This document shows, piece after piece, positions 10,969 to 20,870 of a stretch of 64,000 nucleotides of DNA (position 1 is its first letter; every line of letters begins with the position of its first letter). The position numbers and the translations under genes are program-made. A model generated the notes under the pieces. The model was not told the DNA's origin and did no database searches. It saw only the letters and a list, made by a program, of their open reading frames with translations. The stretch is from Ailurus styani (lineage: Eukaryota; Chordata; Mammalia; Carnivora; Ailuridae): assembly GCA_002007465.1 (NCBI GenBank), contig LNAC01000769.1:238770-302769 (forward strand), in the 5' to 3' direction.

Positions 10969-11708
10969 CACATATTCTTTATCCATTTATCTGCTGATGG
11001 ACATCTAGGCTCCTTCCATAGTTTGGCTATTGTGGACATTGCTGTTATAAACATTGGGGTGCAGGTGCCCCTTTGGATCACTACATTTGTATCTTTGGGG
11101 TAAATACCCAATTGTGTGACTTCTGGGTCATAGGGTAGCTCTATTTTCAACTTTTTAAGGAATCTCGATACTGTTTTCCAGAGTGGCTGCACCAGCTTGC
11201 ATTCCCACCAGCACTGTAGGAGGGTTCCCCTTTCTCTGTATCCTTGCCAACACCTGTCATTTCCTGATTGGTTGATTTTAGCCATTCTGACTGATGTGAG
11301 GTGGTATCTCACTGTGGTTTTGATTTGTATTTCCCTGATGCCGAGTGATGTTGAGCACTTTCTCATGTGTCTGTTGGCCATTTGGATGTCTTCTTTGCAG
11401 AAATACCTGTTTATGCCTTCTGCCCATTTCTTGACTGGATTATTTGTTTTTTGGCTGTTGAGTTTGAGAAGTTCTTTATAGATTTTGGATACTAGCCCTT
11501 TATCTGATACGTTATTTGCAAATATCTTCTCCCATTCTGTGGTTGTCTTTTGGTTTTGTTGACTGTTTCCTTTGTTGTGCAAAAGCTTTTCATCTTGATG
11601 GAGTCCCAGGAGTTCCTTTTGCCCTTGTTCCCCTTGCATTTGGCGATGTGTCTGGGAAGAAGTTGCTGTAGCCAAGGTCGAAGAGGTTGCTGCCTGTGTT
11701 CTTCTCAA
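10902..11708 (-). pseudogene. L1 ORF2 C-terminal remnant (open 268-codon frame)
   Basis: The minus strand keeps one open frame that reads as the C-terminal end of L1 ORF2p. The Cys-rich terminal region is recognisable as '...[18 protein letters not shown]', followed by 'LKIELPYDP' and 'LGIYPKD'. The endonuclease and reverse transcriptase domains are missing because of 5' truncation, so no function is possible. An expanded (GT)n makes a Thr-His repeat near the end. The first ~60 residues are another frame of ORF2 reading through. It is listed as a relic, not a gene. Confidence 0.75.
10931..10966. repeat. (GT)18 microsatellite inside the L1
   Basis: An uninterrupted dinucleotide run sits where related L1 copies carry a short TA/TG-rich stretch before the 'accacatattctttatcc' block. 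One edge of the inverted duplication lies here. Confidence 0.95.
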
Positions 11709-11804
11709 GGATTTTGATGAATCCCTGTCTCACATTCAGGTCTTTCATTCATTTTGAGTCTATTTTTGTGTGTGGTGTAAAGAAATGTCCCTCCTTCTTT
11801 ACTT

Positions 11805-12110
11805 TAAAAACTAAAATCCGTTTGGGTGGGCACTATCCTTACATAAAAATACTTGATGTCCCAGCATCCTTTGCAACTCAGGCCAGCCATGTGATGAAGG
11901 TCACACACTCAAAGCAACAGGCAGAATTCACGTGGGAGGGCATTCCTCAACAGATAAGAAGACAATGCCACTTTTTCCTGCTTGGAATACAGACAAGATG
12001 CCGGGAAGTGCAGCAGCCTTCTTGTGATCAAAGTGTGCAGGCTTTCTGCTGGGGATGGTGGAAATAAAAACAGAAGATGCTCTGTTCCTTGGCGATCTCC
12101 TGGGGTAAAG
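11805..12110 (+). mobile_element. Probable MLT-type LTR relic
   Basis: 'cccagcatcctttgcaactc', 'ggccagccatgtgatgaa', 'gcttggaatacagacaagat' and 'gtgcagcagccttcttgtga' follow a pattern common in diverged MaLR-type LTRs. The boundaries are unclear, and it might belong to another LTR class. Confidence 0.5.
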
Positions 12111-12295
12111 CACTGGCCCTGACCTGCCGTACCTCAGCTTCTTGGGCAGAATGGGGGCAGGGGCAAGGAGGCCACACTCTGGCTGGGAGCAGCAAAGCTC
12201 ACATTTCATGGATTTCCTTTCTGGGCTCCTTTTTTTACTCCTGACATTGGCTCAAGTGTGCTTGAGAGATCCATTCAACAGAATTGCCTGCATAT

Positions 12296-12496
12296 GGGGC
12301 ACCTGGGTGGCTCAGTCAGTTAAGCATCTGCCTTTGGCTCGGGTCATGATCCTGGGGTCCTGGGATTGGGCCCCACATCGGGCTCCCTGCTCAGCGGGGA
12401 GCCTGCTTCTCCCTCTTCCTCTGCCACTCCCCCTGCTTGTGCTCTCTGTCTCTGTCTCTCTTTCTCTCTCTCTGTCAAATACATGAATTAAAAATA
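12296..12496 (+). mobile_element. Can-SINE, sense
   Basis: A complete element: head 'ggggcacctgggtggctcag', B-box-like 'ggtcctgggattgggcccc', CT-rich middle, and a degraded A-rich tail ('caaatacatgaattaaaaat'). It lies in the spacer of the inverted duplication. The 'cagttaagcatctgcc' head is the general carnivoran form. Confidence 0.95.
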
Positions 12497-12502
12497 ATCT
12501 TG

Positions 12503-12660
12503 AGAATCACCTGGGTAGGGGACTGGTTGACCACAAACAGACCAGATGCCATCCACACCCACTGAATCAGAACCTTTTGGGGGGGGGTCAGGGAATCTGC
12601 ATGTTGACTCCCCTTCTCCCACACACTACTTTAGATTCTGGGTGCACCTAGCTGAAGAAA
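12503..12660 (+). mobile_element. MER5A-like hAT element
   Basis: 'gagaatcacctggg', 'ccactgaatcagaacctttt' and 'cagggaatctgcatgttgac' match the body of the MER5A non-autonomous hAT element (internal landmarks 'GAATCACCTGG', 'GATTCAGTAGGTCTGG' and 'GAATTTGCATTTC' in the consensus as I recall it). Ancient relic. Confidence 0.65.
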
Positions 12661-12725
12661 TAGTTTCTGTATAGAGATGTTGCTCTAGACCCACTCAGGG
12701 CCTGCCTGGAAGAGTGTGTATTGTG

Positions 12726-12750
12726 TAGTATTCCACACACTGGAATACTA
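12726..12750. repeat. Perfect 10-bp hairpin with 5-nt loop at the inner edge of the right arm
   Basis: 'tagtattcca' (12726-12735), loop 'cacac', then 'tggaatacta' (12741-12750). Both halves are the same piece of L1 in opposite orientation, since antisense L1 normally reads 'gcatagtattcca'. The inverted duplication therefore starts with a short fold-back of the L1 itself. Confidence 0.9.
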
Positions 12751-13245
12751 TGCAGCCATTGAAAAATGAAATCTTGCCAATTGCAATGACATGGATATGG
12801 AACTAGAGGGTATTATGCTAAGTGAAATAAGTCAATCAGAGAAAGACGATTATCATATGATCTCACTGAAAAGCGGAATTTGAGAAACAAAGCAGAGGAT
12901 CACAGGGGAAGAGAGGAAAAAACGCAGTGGGATGAAACCAGAGAGGGAGACAAACCATAAGAGACTCTTAATCTCAGAAAACAAACAGGGTTGCTGGAGT
13001 GCAGGGGCGTGCCTGGGTGATGGACACTGGGGAGGGTATGTGCTGCGGTGAACACTGTGAATTCTGTAAGACTGAAGAATCACAGACTCGTGCCCCTGAA
13101 ATAAATACTACAGTATATGTAAATTAAAAAAAATAAAATTAAAAAAAAAGAAGGAGGAGGAAGGACAGTAGCTATGCCCCTGGTGTGGTAGCCACAGGTC
13201 CATTACCAGGTACATAACAGATTTCACTGTTATTATGAATGGGAT
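12734..13245. repeat. Right arm of the inverted duplication
   Basis: Reverse complement of 10411-10937. It carries the sense L1 3' end (12741-13150), then 'aaggaggaggaaggacagta' and 'ggtccattaccaggtacata' of the old L1 flank, ending at 'gaatgggat'. Relative to the left arm it has small deletions (one of about 14 bp near 13010) and scattered substitutions. Only a few bases separate it from an antisense MLT1 LTR at 13253. Confidence 0.85.
12741..13150 (+). mobile_element. L1 3' end, sense (within the right arm)
   Basis: 'gtgaaataagtcaatcagag', 'aaaccataagagactcttaa', 'cagtatatgtaaattaaaaa' and the A-rich tail are the carnivore L1 3' region, here in sense orientation. No independent target-site duplication is seen, which agrees with it being copied from the antisense L1 at 10.5 kb. 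Confidence 0.85.
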
Positions 13246-13252
13246 GGACAGG

Positions 13253-13645
13253 TGTGTTAGTCTCCTTGGGCAGTCATGACAACAGACTACTGAGTGGCTG
13301 GCTTGAACAATAGAAATCTTCTCACAGCTCTGGAGGCTGGAAGTCCAGTGGATTCGGTTCCCTGCGAGGGCTCACTTTCTGGCTTGCAGGTGTCCACCTT
13401 CTCGCTGTGCCCTCTTGTGGCTCTCCTCTGTGAGCATGTGTGGGGACAAGAGAGCAAGTGAAATCTGCGGTCTTCACCCATATGGACACTAATCCCATTG
13501 GGTCAGGTCCCCACCCCAATGACCTCGTTTAACCATTACTTCCTTAGAGACCTTCTCCAAAGACAGCCACACTAGGGTCAGGGCTTCAACATATGCATCT
13601 TGGGTGGGGGGGACACACACATTCAATTTCTAACAGCAGACCTGG
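13253..13645 (-). mobile_element. MLT1-type LTR relic, antisense
   Basis: Antisense landmarks: 'tgtgttagtctccttgggc', 'agctctggaggctggaagtc', 'accccaatgacctcgtttaa', 'cttctccaaagacagccaca' and 'gggcttcaacatatgcatct'. Diverged solo LTR. Confidence 0.75.
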
Positions 13646-13945
13646 TTGCTGTCCTTACTAGGGCAGAGTGACAAGTGGGCGGCTGCGTTTTGCTTAGTTT
13701 GCTGTGATGCTCTTGGAAACCACAGAATAGGTCGGTGACAACCTGGCCATCCAGGCTAGCCACCGGGCACTCTCCATAATAATTCTGTGACCCTCCATTC
13801 TCTGTATGGCAGTCGTCACTGACATTTTCTTAAGTCTTCTTGTGCTTTATGTATCTTGTGACTTAGGAAAGTCTCCTTGATGAATAGAAAGTGCCTAGCA
13901 ATGACTAACCGAGTAAAGGATAGTTAGCATTTTCTGCTCTGGGGT
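13646..13945. other. Unique spacer between two LTR relics
   Basis: No ERV-like coding sequence is seen between the two same-orientation LTRs, so they are not the ends of one provirus. Confidence 0.4.
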
Positions 13946-14385
13946 CAGTGTGTTAGTTTCCCAGGGTTGTCGTGACAAAGTACGGTAGGCTGGGAGGGTG
14001 CCACTTAAACAATAGAAAGTTACTGTCTCACGGTTCTGGAGCCCGGAAGTCCAAGATCACTGTGTGGGCAGGGCTGTGCACCTGCTGAGACTCCGGGAGT
14101 CTCCCTCCTGTCTCTTCCAGCTTCTGCTGGTGGCCAGCAGTTCTTGGTGGGCCTTGGCTTGCAGCTGTGCCATGCCGACCTCCGCCCTTGTCATCACAGG
14201 CCTTCCTCACATGTCTTCCCTCTGTGCATATCTATGTATGGGTCCAGGTTTCTCTTCGATAAGGACAGAGTCCTACTGGATTCAAATCAGATAGAGCTCA
14301 CAGGTGCGGGGAGGGGGCAGGGGTTGGACTTGGATGTATCTTTCAAGAAGGATGCAATTCAACCCATCACAGGATGGATTCTTCA
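13946..14385 (-). mobile_element. MLT1-type LTR relic, antisense
   Basis: 'gtgttagtttcccagggttg', 'caatagaaagttactgtctc', 'ggttctggagcccggaagtc', 'gcttctgctggtggccagca' and a late 'aaggatgcaattcaacccat' give the antisense layout of an MLT1-like LTR. It is longer and less diverged in its first half. Confidence 0.7.
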
Positions 14386-15169
14386 GATTACAAGTTACTT
14401 CTGTGATTTTGAGTGAATTGCAGCAGGTCTTTCCAGCCAGCTTTGTGATGTTCTGCTGTCTTGTCCCCTGGTGGGCTGGGAGCCTGGGGGGACCATGTTG
14501 CACTCTCTTCTGTAGCTGGCTGCTGGCACTGGGGTTGTACCACGGGCCGCTCTCCACAGATCTGTCAAAGACCGAACCAAAGGCACTGGGCTGTATCCTG
14601 GCACCAGGAGTCTACCCAAGGGATGAGCTCGCAGTCAGGCCCGAAATAAAGGAATGCCAACTTCGGGCCACATTCTCTGATTCTGTAGATGCCTATCCCC
14701 GATAATATGTAAAAGTGAGGGAAGGTTGGGTTGATTTTCGGGTAATCCTGAAAAAAATTCCCATTGTTTACTGGCCGCTGAGGCCACATTCGTGATACAT
14801 AATGGATTTTGGTTCAAAAGGAAATGACAAATTTACCCTATGGGAACTCTGAAAGTTTTATTAAAAAATACTCTGAGCAAGTGTAGCCTCTGGAGGTGTG
14901 TGTGTGTGGTGGAGAAGGTGAGCCCTGTGACAGGAGAAAAAGAGAGGAAATTAGGTGGAAAGCAGCAAGCGAGCTGCCAGAGGGAAAATTCTGGAAGGCC
15001 TTGGCTCCCCTTTCATGGTGAGAGAAAGCAGGAGGCAGCGATTCCTAGCGAGTCTGTTAATAAGAAGTTGCACACGGTGGAAGCCTGTGTGCTTAAAACT
15101 CATTTTATTTATTACTATTTACTAGTAAGTTTATCAAGGACTTTTTCAAAATTCAGTCTTCATATATTT
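14386..15169. other. Unique sequence, no gene recognised
   Basis: Short frames on both strands only, with no repeat I can name. Confidence 0.4.
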
Positions 15170-15284
15170 GTATTTATTTGTTTATTTAGATTTTATTTTG
15201 AAATAATTTCCGCACCCAGCATGAGGCTCGAACTCACAACCCCGAGATCAAGAGTCATGTGCTTCACAGACTGAGCCAGCCAGC
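15170..15284 (-). mobile_element. Short tRNA-derived carnivore SINE fragment, antisense
   Basis: 'aactcacaaccccgagatca', 'agagtcatgtgcttc' and 'actgagccagccagct' are the antisense tRNA-like head, followed on the left by the A/T tail 'gattttattttg'. It is shorter than the full Can-SINE and lacks the CT-rich middle. Confidence 0.8.
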
Positions 15285-16109
15285 TTTGTTAATCTATTTT
15301 CATTTGTACTTGAAGAATGCCTTTTTTTAAAATCCCTTAATTATATGAAGAAGGAAACGTCACATTGAAGATGTTAATGGATAAGTTTGGCCAAGATTCA
15401 TAAAAATCCCATTTTACTGTAAATTCCAGAAATTGGGTTCATGACTTTGATGCAACTCATTTTTTCAAAATCCCACCCACCCGTTATGCAACTTAAAACA
15501 TATGGGTTCAAAACCCACTGAAAATACTCTTTACAACAGATGAAGAAATTCCGCGTTGAGTGTGCAGTTACGAGAGTTTCACGAGGACGTGGCTTGTGTT
15601 GGGCGGCGCAGTCGTGTCGCACCCGGAAGCCTTTCCGTGTGTCTGGTTCGGAAGCTCCCTGTATGATACCAGTGTCTGGCATTCTCACGTGAAATGTGAC
15701 TCTAACTTTGAAGGGACAGATGGAGTGTCTGCTTTTTTCCCAAGTATTTGTACGATCGACGAATACTTCACTAGTCATCTTAAAGCAGTAAGCCAGTTCG
15801 GAAACCTTATTGTTTTGGTACAAGTTAAGTGTAACTGACCTCTTGTGTACACTTGACAACTGTTGTAAGTTCCTCGCCTTCACTCATAGATCCTGGCGAG
15901 ACAGCAGGATGAGCCACGGTCCCCCATTTCTTTACATCATCGTGTGCTGTGGAAAGGGGTAGAGTGTGCCCCTGTCTGCGGTGGGCACATGTGACCGCAG
16001 CATGCCACCAGAGCCCGGACACGAGCCCTCACATGGGGGCACCACCGCCCCCTCCCTAGCATGGAACCCCTCCCAGGTGACCTTGCACCTGGTTGTCACA
16101 CGGACAGGT
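15285..16109. other. Unique sequence, no gene recognised
   Basis: A minus-strand open frame (15398-15883, 161 codons) covers most of it, but I recognise no domain and see no retrocopy hallmarks. Confidence 0.35.
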
Positions 16110-16290
16110 GGGCCACCAGCGTTCATCTGTGTTTCAAACACAGGCTGTGTGGCCTCGAGCAAGTCCCTCGTTTCCCGGCCTCAGTTCTGTGACATGAGGA
16201 CAGTCGCAGCCACAGGGCCTCAGGGGGCTGCTGAGTGGATACAACGGAGCAGGCATGGAGAGAACGTGTCATAAGCACATCCTGAATGTG
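16110..16290 (+). mobile_element. MIR (ancient tRNA-derived SINE)
   Basis: 'ctgtgtggcctcgagcaagt' and 'cggcctcagttctgtgacat' follow the MIR core ('TGTGTGACCTTGGGCAAGTC...CCTCAGTTTCC'). Old and diverged. Confidence 0.6.
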
Positions 16291-17559
16291 GGGTCTTCGC
16301 GCTTCCTTGGAGAAGAGAGAATGCCGCTGAGACAGTGGCACAGACAGTGCCAACAGCTGGGGGCTCAGGGCAGGGGCAGTCAGTCCTGGGCTGGGTGAGG
16401 GGGGCCCTTTTGCCTCTTGGTGATGTGGCGTTTGCCTGGGTCCTAGAGGGGGGACCCTTTAGTGGGTGGGCATCGAGGGCAGGTGGACGCCCTGGGGACG
16501 AAGGAGTCCGAGTAGAGGTGGTGCAGGCTGGCCTGGGGCCGCGGGAGAGGCCGACAGAACTGGGGTGGGGAGGGTGGGCGAGGCTGGGGTCACTCAGTGG
16601 AGGCTGCGATCACAGGGGGGAGTCCTAGTCCCCATGCGACCCCAGGCCCTCTTTCTCCCACAGTCTCCCTGGGGGTCTGATGCATCTTAGCGGCTGGATC
16701 GACATCATCTGTGTCCACAGGTAGGGGGATCCGCTGTCCCCCTCCCTCCGTCCCCTGTCACCTTTGGCCCTGCCCTTGTGCTAGTTTGATTTGTCTAAAA
16801 GGGTTACTTAGAAAGGGATGCTGAATAAATGCTCTTTGAATTATTAATGATTTCAGCATTTTGTAATTAAAATGCTCATTTTCCCCATGAATTTTAAGCA
16901 CACATATATCACAAATACAGACAGAATCTATTTTAATGAATAGCATTAAAACACTCAGTTGCAAGTAATGAGGTTATTTCCACATCTTGGCTGATAGTCC
17001 ATATTTGATTGATTCATTTATTTATCCATTCACTTACTAAATATTTTTGCCTCCCCCCCTCACTACGGGGAAAGTATTAATACAGCTTTGCAAATGTGGC
17101 TTCCGTAAATTATGATGAAACAAATTCTCCGTGCCCAAGTAGCCCCCAGTCCATCTTACAGAAGATACTCTTTTGGCTGGATCGCCTGGATCAGGCCACA
17201 CCTGCTGACCGTGAGAGCGCTCTGCCGATTTCGGAAAACATTCTGGTGGGAAAGGGGTAGTTTCTCAGGGCAGGGCCAACAGGATCAAAGGGAACAATGA
17301 GTTACTTTGTAGAATCACGTCATTTGATTTCGAGGTTTCCCAGGGCCTGGAAGGGTGGCCGAGAGGTGACAGGAAATGTGAGGAAGTCTCCGGGCAGATG
17401 GTGTTTCCCAAACATGGGCCCCCGTAGCATCTCCCGGTGTCCCTGCTCCTCTGGCGAGAGGTGAATCTGTGTCCTTCCTCTGGGTGCTGGGCGGACCTCT
17501 GTGATTGCCTCACAGCTGCTGGAACCATCCAGATGCAGGTCATTGCGTGGATGTCAGTT
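16291..17559. other. Unique sequence, GC-rich then AT-rich, no gene recognised
   Basis: 16340-16640 is G-rich and holds overlapping open frames that look compositional. From about 16800 the DNA becomes AT-rich. A possible L2 trace lies near 17000-17045 ('gattcatttatttatccatt'). Confidence 0.35.
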
Positions 17560-17805
17560 CTCAGTTTCTGTGGGTAACCACCAAAGGGCATGCTTACTGG
17601 ATCGCATGGCAAAAGCGTGTTTAATTTTGTAAGAAATTGGCCAGCTGTCTTTCAAAAATGCTGTCCCGTTTTGCATTCCTGCCGGCAATGAAGGAGAGTC
17701 CCTGTCGCCCCATGTCCTCGCCACCGTTGGGCATCCTCCGTGTTCCTCATTTGTGCCATTCCGATAGTTGTGTAGTGGAGACTGATTTTTGCTACTTAGT
17801 TGGCG
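17560..17805 (-). mobile_element. Old L1 ORF2 fragment, antisense
   Basis: 'aaattggccagctgtctttc', 'cccgttttgcattcctgc', 'ccccatgtcctcgccacc' and 'gtagtggagactg' correspond to the antisense end of ORF2 in an old L1. Heavily substituted. Confidence 0.7.
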
Positions 17806-18274
17806 GTGATTTGTGAATGGCGGTAGTGACGGGAGGTGGGGAACGGGGAAGCTGGTGAAGGGTGTGTGAGTGAGCAGGACCCCCTGTAGGCAGCTGGAGG
17901 GGGGTCCCACAACGTTTCTCTGGGAGGCCAAGTGTTGTTCCCCCTTGGGGCAGGTGGGGGGACAGGGAGAGACTCCGGGCATGTGTCTTCTGTTCCCATT
18001 CCCATGGGGGGGGTCACTTTAGGAAAGTCCCCTGGGCAGCTCCTCCCGTCCCCTGTGCTCTGAGCGAGCTCTCCGGCAGCCAGAGAGCAGCCTGTTCCTG
18101 GGGGACGTGGCACTGGAGTCGGCAGCGGTGGCTTGTAGGGGACTGTCTCCTCCTTTGGCCGCGGGCTTGGAGTGGGAACCAACTCCGTTTCTTGCTGGGC
18201 TGTAGGAGCCTGGTCTCGAGTCCTGGCCTGTCCGTCCCCACATCTACGATGCTGGGGGTAACATTTCAGCTCTG
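17806..18274. other. Unique GC-rich sequence, no gene recognised
   Basis: A 171-codon minus-strand frame (17796-18311) is rich in Pro and Ser and has alternative frames open over the same bases. I read it as a chance frame. Confidence 0.35.
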
Positions 18275-18760
18275 TGTACCAGTTAGAGTCCCCAGGTGTA
18301 ACAGATGGCATGTTCTGTTAGGATAAATCGAGTAGGTTTTATTTATAGGAAACTTGTTACAAAGGCTCAGTGGGTTTCAGGGAAACCATGGCGTAACACA
18401 GGGACCAGGGCTAGTAGGGGACAGATGGCCATTCCAGGCTGAGGGAAGAGACAGGTTACTGAAACCCAGAAGGAGGGATTACAGTTGAAGCAAGCCATCT
18501 CGGGAGGAACATTCTGTGACATTCTGTGGAAGCCTTGCCAGTCCAAGGTGTCCTCAGTGAGGAACCAGAGAGTGAACACCCGATTCACTGTGCTCCTCTG
18601 CCTTCTCCTGCTCGGGTTCTCACGGGCTGAACCCAACCCGAAGCCAGACTGCTCTGGGGACCTGTTCTAGAGTTTCATCAGTCCAGCCTCCTGGGGCAGA
18701 GGCCAGGGTGGAGAAGGGTGGAGACAGACCCAGACGAGCAAACGGAAGGATCTGGGCCCA
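18275..18760 (-). mobile_element. ERVL-type LTR relic (MLT2-like), antisense
   Basis: 'gtaggttttatttataggaa', 'gaaacccagaaggaggga', 'gggctgaacccaacccgaag' and 'ccagggtggagaagggtgga' followed by 'cgagcaaacggaaggatctg' follow the antisense layout of an ERVL-class LTR. Family name uncertain. No promoter function can be judged. Confidence 0.5.
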
Positions 18761-20520
18761 GCATCCATTCTCTCCTTCTGGGGGAAGAGTCACCTCCCTA
18801 GCAGAGGGGATGTGTGAAGACCCACCAGCTACTCTCGGGCAAGGTGATGTTAATTTGTTCCATATTTCCATATGAAGCCTACATTGTTCGCCAAGACCGT
18901 GTGCTTCATACAAGCAAAATAGAAATGGGGGCAGTCATAAAGAATAGGGCAGTACACTCAGCTGCTGCAACCCCCAACTTAGCAGTCTCCCAGGGGGCCT
19001 AGAGAGGCCTCTTTTCCCTCCACACAGTCTTTGATGCCCCCTGCCATGAGCCAGTCCTGCACTGGATGATTCTTCACCTGGGGAGGTGACCCGCACCTTC
19101 ATTCCTGCCGGATGTGAGATCTTGGTAGTTACCTAGTTCCCTTGAAACTACAAGGTCTGCAGTTTCATGCTGACCAGGAATGTGGGGCAAGGGAGAAAGA
19201 AGAGATACTCCACAAACCCTCTAGAATTCAAAGTCCTTCTTGAAATCACCCCCTCCCCTCATTTTCCACTCTGGACCCCGACTCTGGCTATTGGATTATT
19301 GGCATGAGGAGGCCAAAAAAGACTCATGGGGGGTCTTACCTTCCCATTGACCCATGAATGTTTCCTGCTTTGTTCATGGTTGTGGTCATAAGCCAAGGTC
19401 ATGGGCATGGGAAGCTAAGCTTCCAGTGTGTTACTAGCTAGCATAGTCAGAGGGACCACTCCTACCGCCACTCCCTGTTTCTGGGGCCTGTGCTCCTGGC
19501 TATGGGGGAAGATCACACCATACATTGATTACTGGCCGAATCCTTCAACTTCAAGGCAGACATGTACCCTATAACCTTGTAGATGTTTGCTTCCAGCTGG
19601 TACTATAATTGGGCTTTAAGCGTACCATTCCATCATTGTGTCAAGCCAACTGCTTCTGGGCAACAGGCATGTGTTGGATGCAGGAAATGCTATAGGCATG
19701 AGACCATCAAACCACTTCCCTTATTGAAAATGTCCCTTAGTTGGTGTTTTGTGGGAGACCAGGGTGCTGGCTCAGGCATTCTGACATTCTGTAAATCCAC
19801 GACTGGTGAAGCTGACACAAGTGCTGAGGGCAGGGGAAGAAATTCATACTTGGAATCTGTGGTACCCTCTGAGGACAAGGCATTGTCCCCTCCACAAAAG
19901 GAGGAGTCCAAGGTTATAAGCCTGCCAGCAGGGAGCCAGCTGGTCTCCCTCCACCGCCTGCCCCCAGGGGTTGTTCCATCTGGGAAGCTCAGTACTGTCC
20001 TCCACTGTTACAGGTGGGGCACTCAGCAGTGACGGTCGCCATGTTTCTCTTGGTGAGGGCAGCCATATTGTTGGGCTGTTGAGTTGATGCGTGGTGTCCA
20101 GGTCTTCCTGTCTACCTGTTATAGAACGCCTCTTCCACTTGCCCGCAAGATAAATGTGGAGGGCATCCTGGAGTTGGGAAATTATTAACTTCTAGCCATT
20201 AAAGATCATTTCAGGCAAAAGGCATCACTGGGGGCTCACCCAAGGGGGCATCTTTGAACAGCAAGGTCTGCATGGTCTCACAGTATCACCCTACAGACTG
20301 CTTGAAATTACAAGGGGGAAAGAGCAACTATGCAAGGGAGAAGTTGGACACTACTTTGACCAGGTGGTAAAAATTAGCATCACCAGTGAGGAGCAGACCA
20401 GATATCACAGTCTTCCAGATATGATGCCCTGAGGAGGACAGAGCATCACTCATGACATGTTTTTGTCCTGGAATGGAGTAACCTGAGTCCAACCACGAGA
20501 GACCATGGAACAAACCCAAC
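18761..20520 (-). mobile_element. Possible ERVL/MaLR internal-region relic, antisense
   Basis: The stretch follows an antisense ERVL-type LTR and has the flavour of degraded retroviral internal sequence: for example 'gggaccactcctaccgccac' then 'ggggaagatcacaccataca' and 'ttgattactggccgaatcct', which resemble what I recall of MaLR internal regions. No gag or pol motif survives in any frame. It could equally be unique DNA. Confidence 0.3.
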
Positions 20521-20540
20521 ATGAGGAAGAGTCTATTAAA

Positions 20541-20592
20541 AAAAATTACTTGAGAGATGGGGAAGGAGAATCTGAGTGGGGAGGGGCAGAGG

Positions 20593-20642
<50 letters not shown>

Positions 20643-20767
20643 ATTTTTAAGCAGACTCCCTCTGAGCATGGAGCCTGATTCGGGGCTCGATCTCACAACT
20701 CTGATATCATGATCTGAGCCCAAATCTAGAGTTGGATGCTTAACCAACTGAACCACCCAGGTGCCCC
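20541..20767 (-). mobile_element. Can-SINE, antisense, with target-site duplication
   Basis: Flanked by 'aggaagagtctattaaaaa' on the left and 'aggaaaagtctattaaaaa' on the right, a near-perfect duplication of about 19 bp that marks L1-type retroposition. The purine middle has expanded to a long (GA)n. The head reads 'gaaccacccaggtgcccc' in reverse. Confidence 0.95.
20595..20641. repeat. (GA)n microsatellite in a SINE
   Basis: About 47 bp of pure GA within the SINE CT-rich middle (antisense). A likely polymorphic locus. Confidence 0.95.
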
Positions 20768-20785
20768 AGGAAAAGTCTATTAAAA

Positions 20786-20870
20786 ATAAATGTCTTAGTC
20801 TCTTTGTGCTACTATAAAAAATACTATAAAAATACCATAAATTTTACATTTAAACGAGCCACACTGAGTC
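20786..20870 (-). mobile_element. Possible MLT1/MST-type LTR start, antisense
   Basis: 'aaatgtcttagtctctttgtg' followed by 'ctactataaaaaatac' resembles the antisense start of MaLR LTRs. The similarity fades quickly. Confidence 0.4.

Larger units (their letters stand above)
10500..11795 (-). mobile_element. Carnivore L1, 5'-truncated, antisense
   Basis: Antisense L1 from its A-rich end ('tttttttttaattttatttt') through the 3' region ('catatactgtagtatttatt') into ORF2 ('ccatgtcgttgcaattggca', 'gtggtatctcactgtggttt'), ending abruptly near 11795 in the 'gtgtggtgtaaagaaatg' block. It is much better preserved than the surrounding old L1. The 3' region belongs to the carnivore-specific form whose text recurs at 42.4 kb. 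Confidence 0.9.

Noticed and set aside
12296..12370. tRNA-like heads of the SINEs as tRNA genes
   Set aside because: The tRNA-Lys-derived SINE heads keep A- and B-box resemblance but do not form a full cloverleaf with an intact anticodon arm, and they continue into the SINE body.
13253..14385. Two MLT1 LTRs as the ends of one provirus
   Set aside because: The spacer is about 300 bp of unrelated DNA, and the LTRs differ in preserved blocks, so they are separate relics.
18275..20520. A coding endogenous retrovirus
   Set aside because: An LTR-like block and vaguely ERV-like internal sequence are visible, but no gag, pol or env motif survives in any frame.
20595..20641. (GA)n and other short tandem arrays as CRISPR-like repeats
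   Set aside because: They are simple microsatellites within SINEs or L1. There is no repeat-spacer architecture, and the genome is mammalian.
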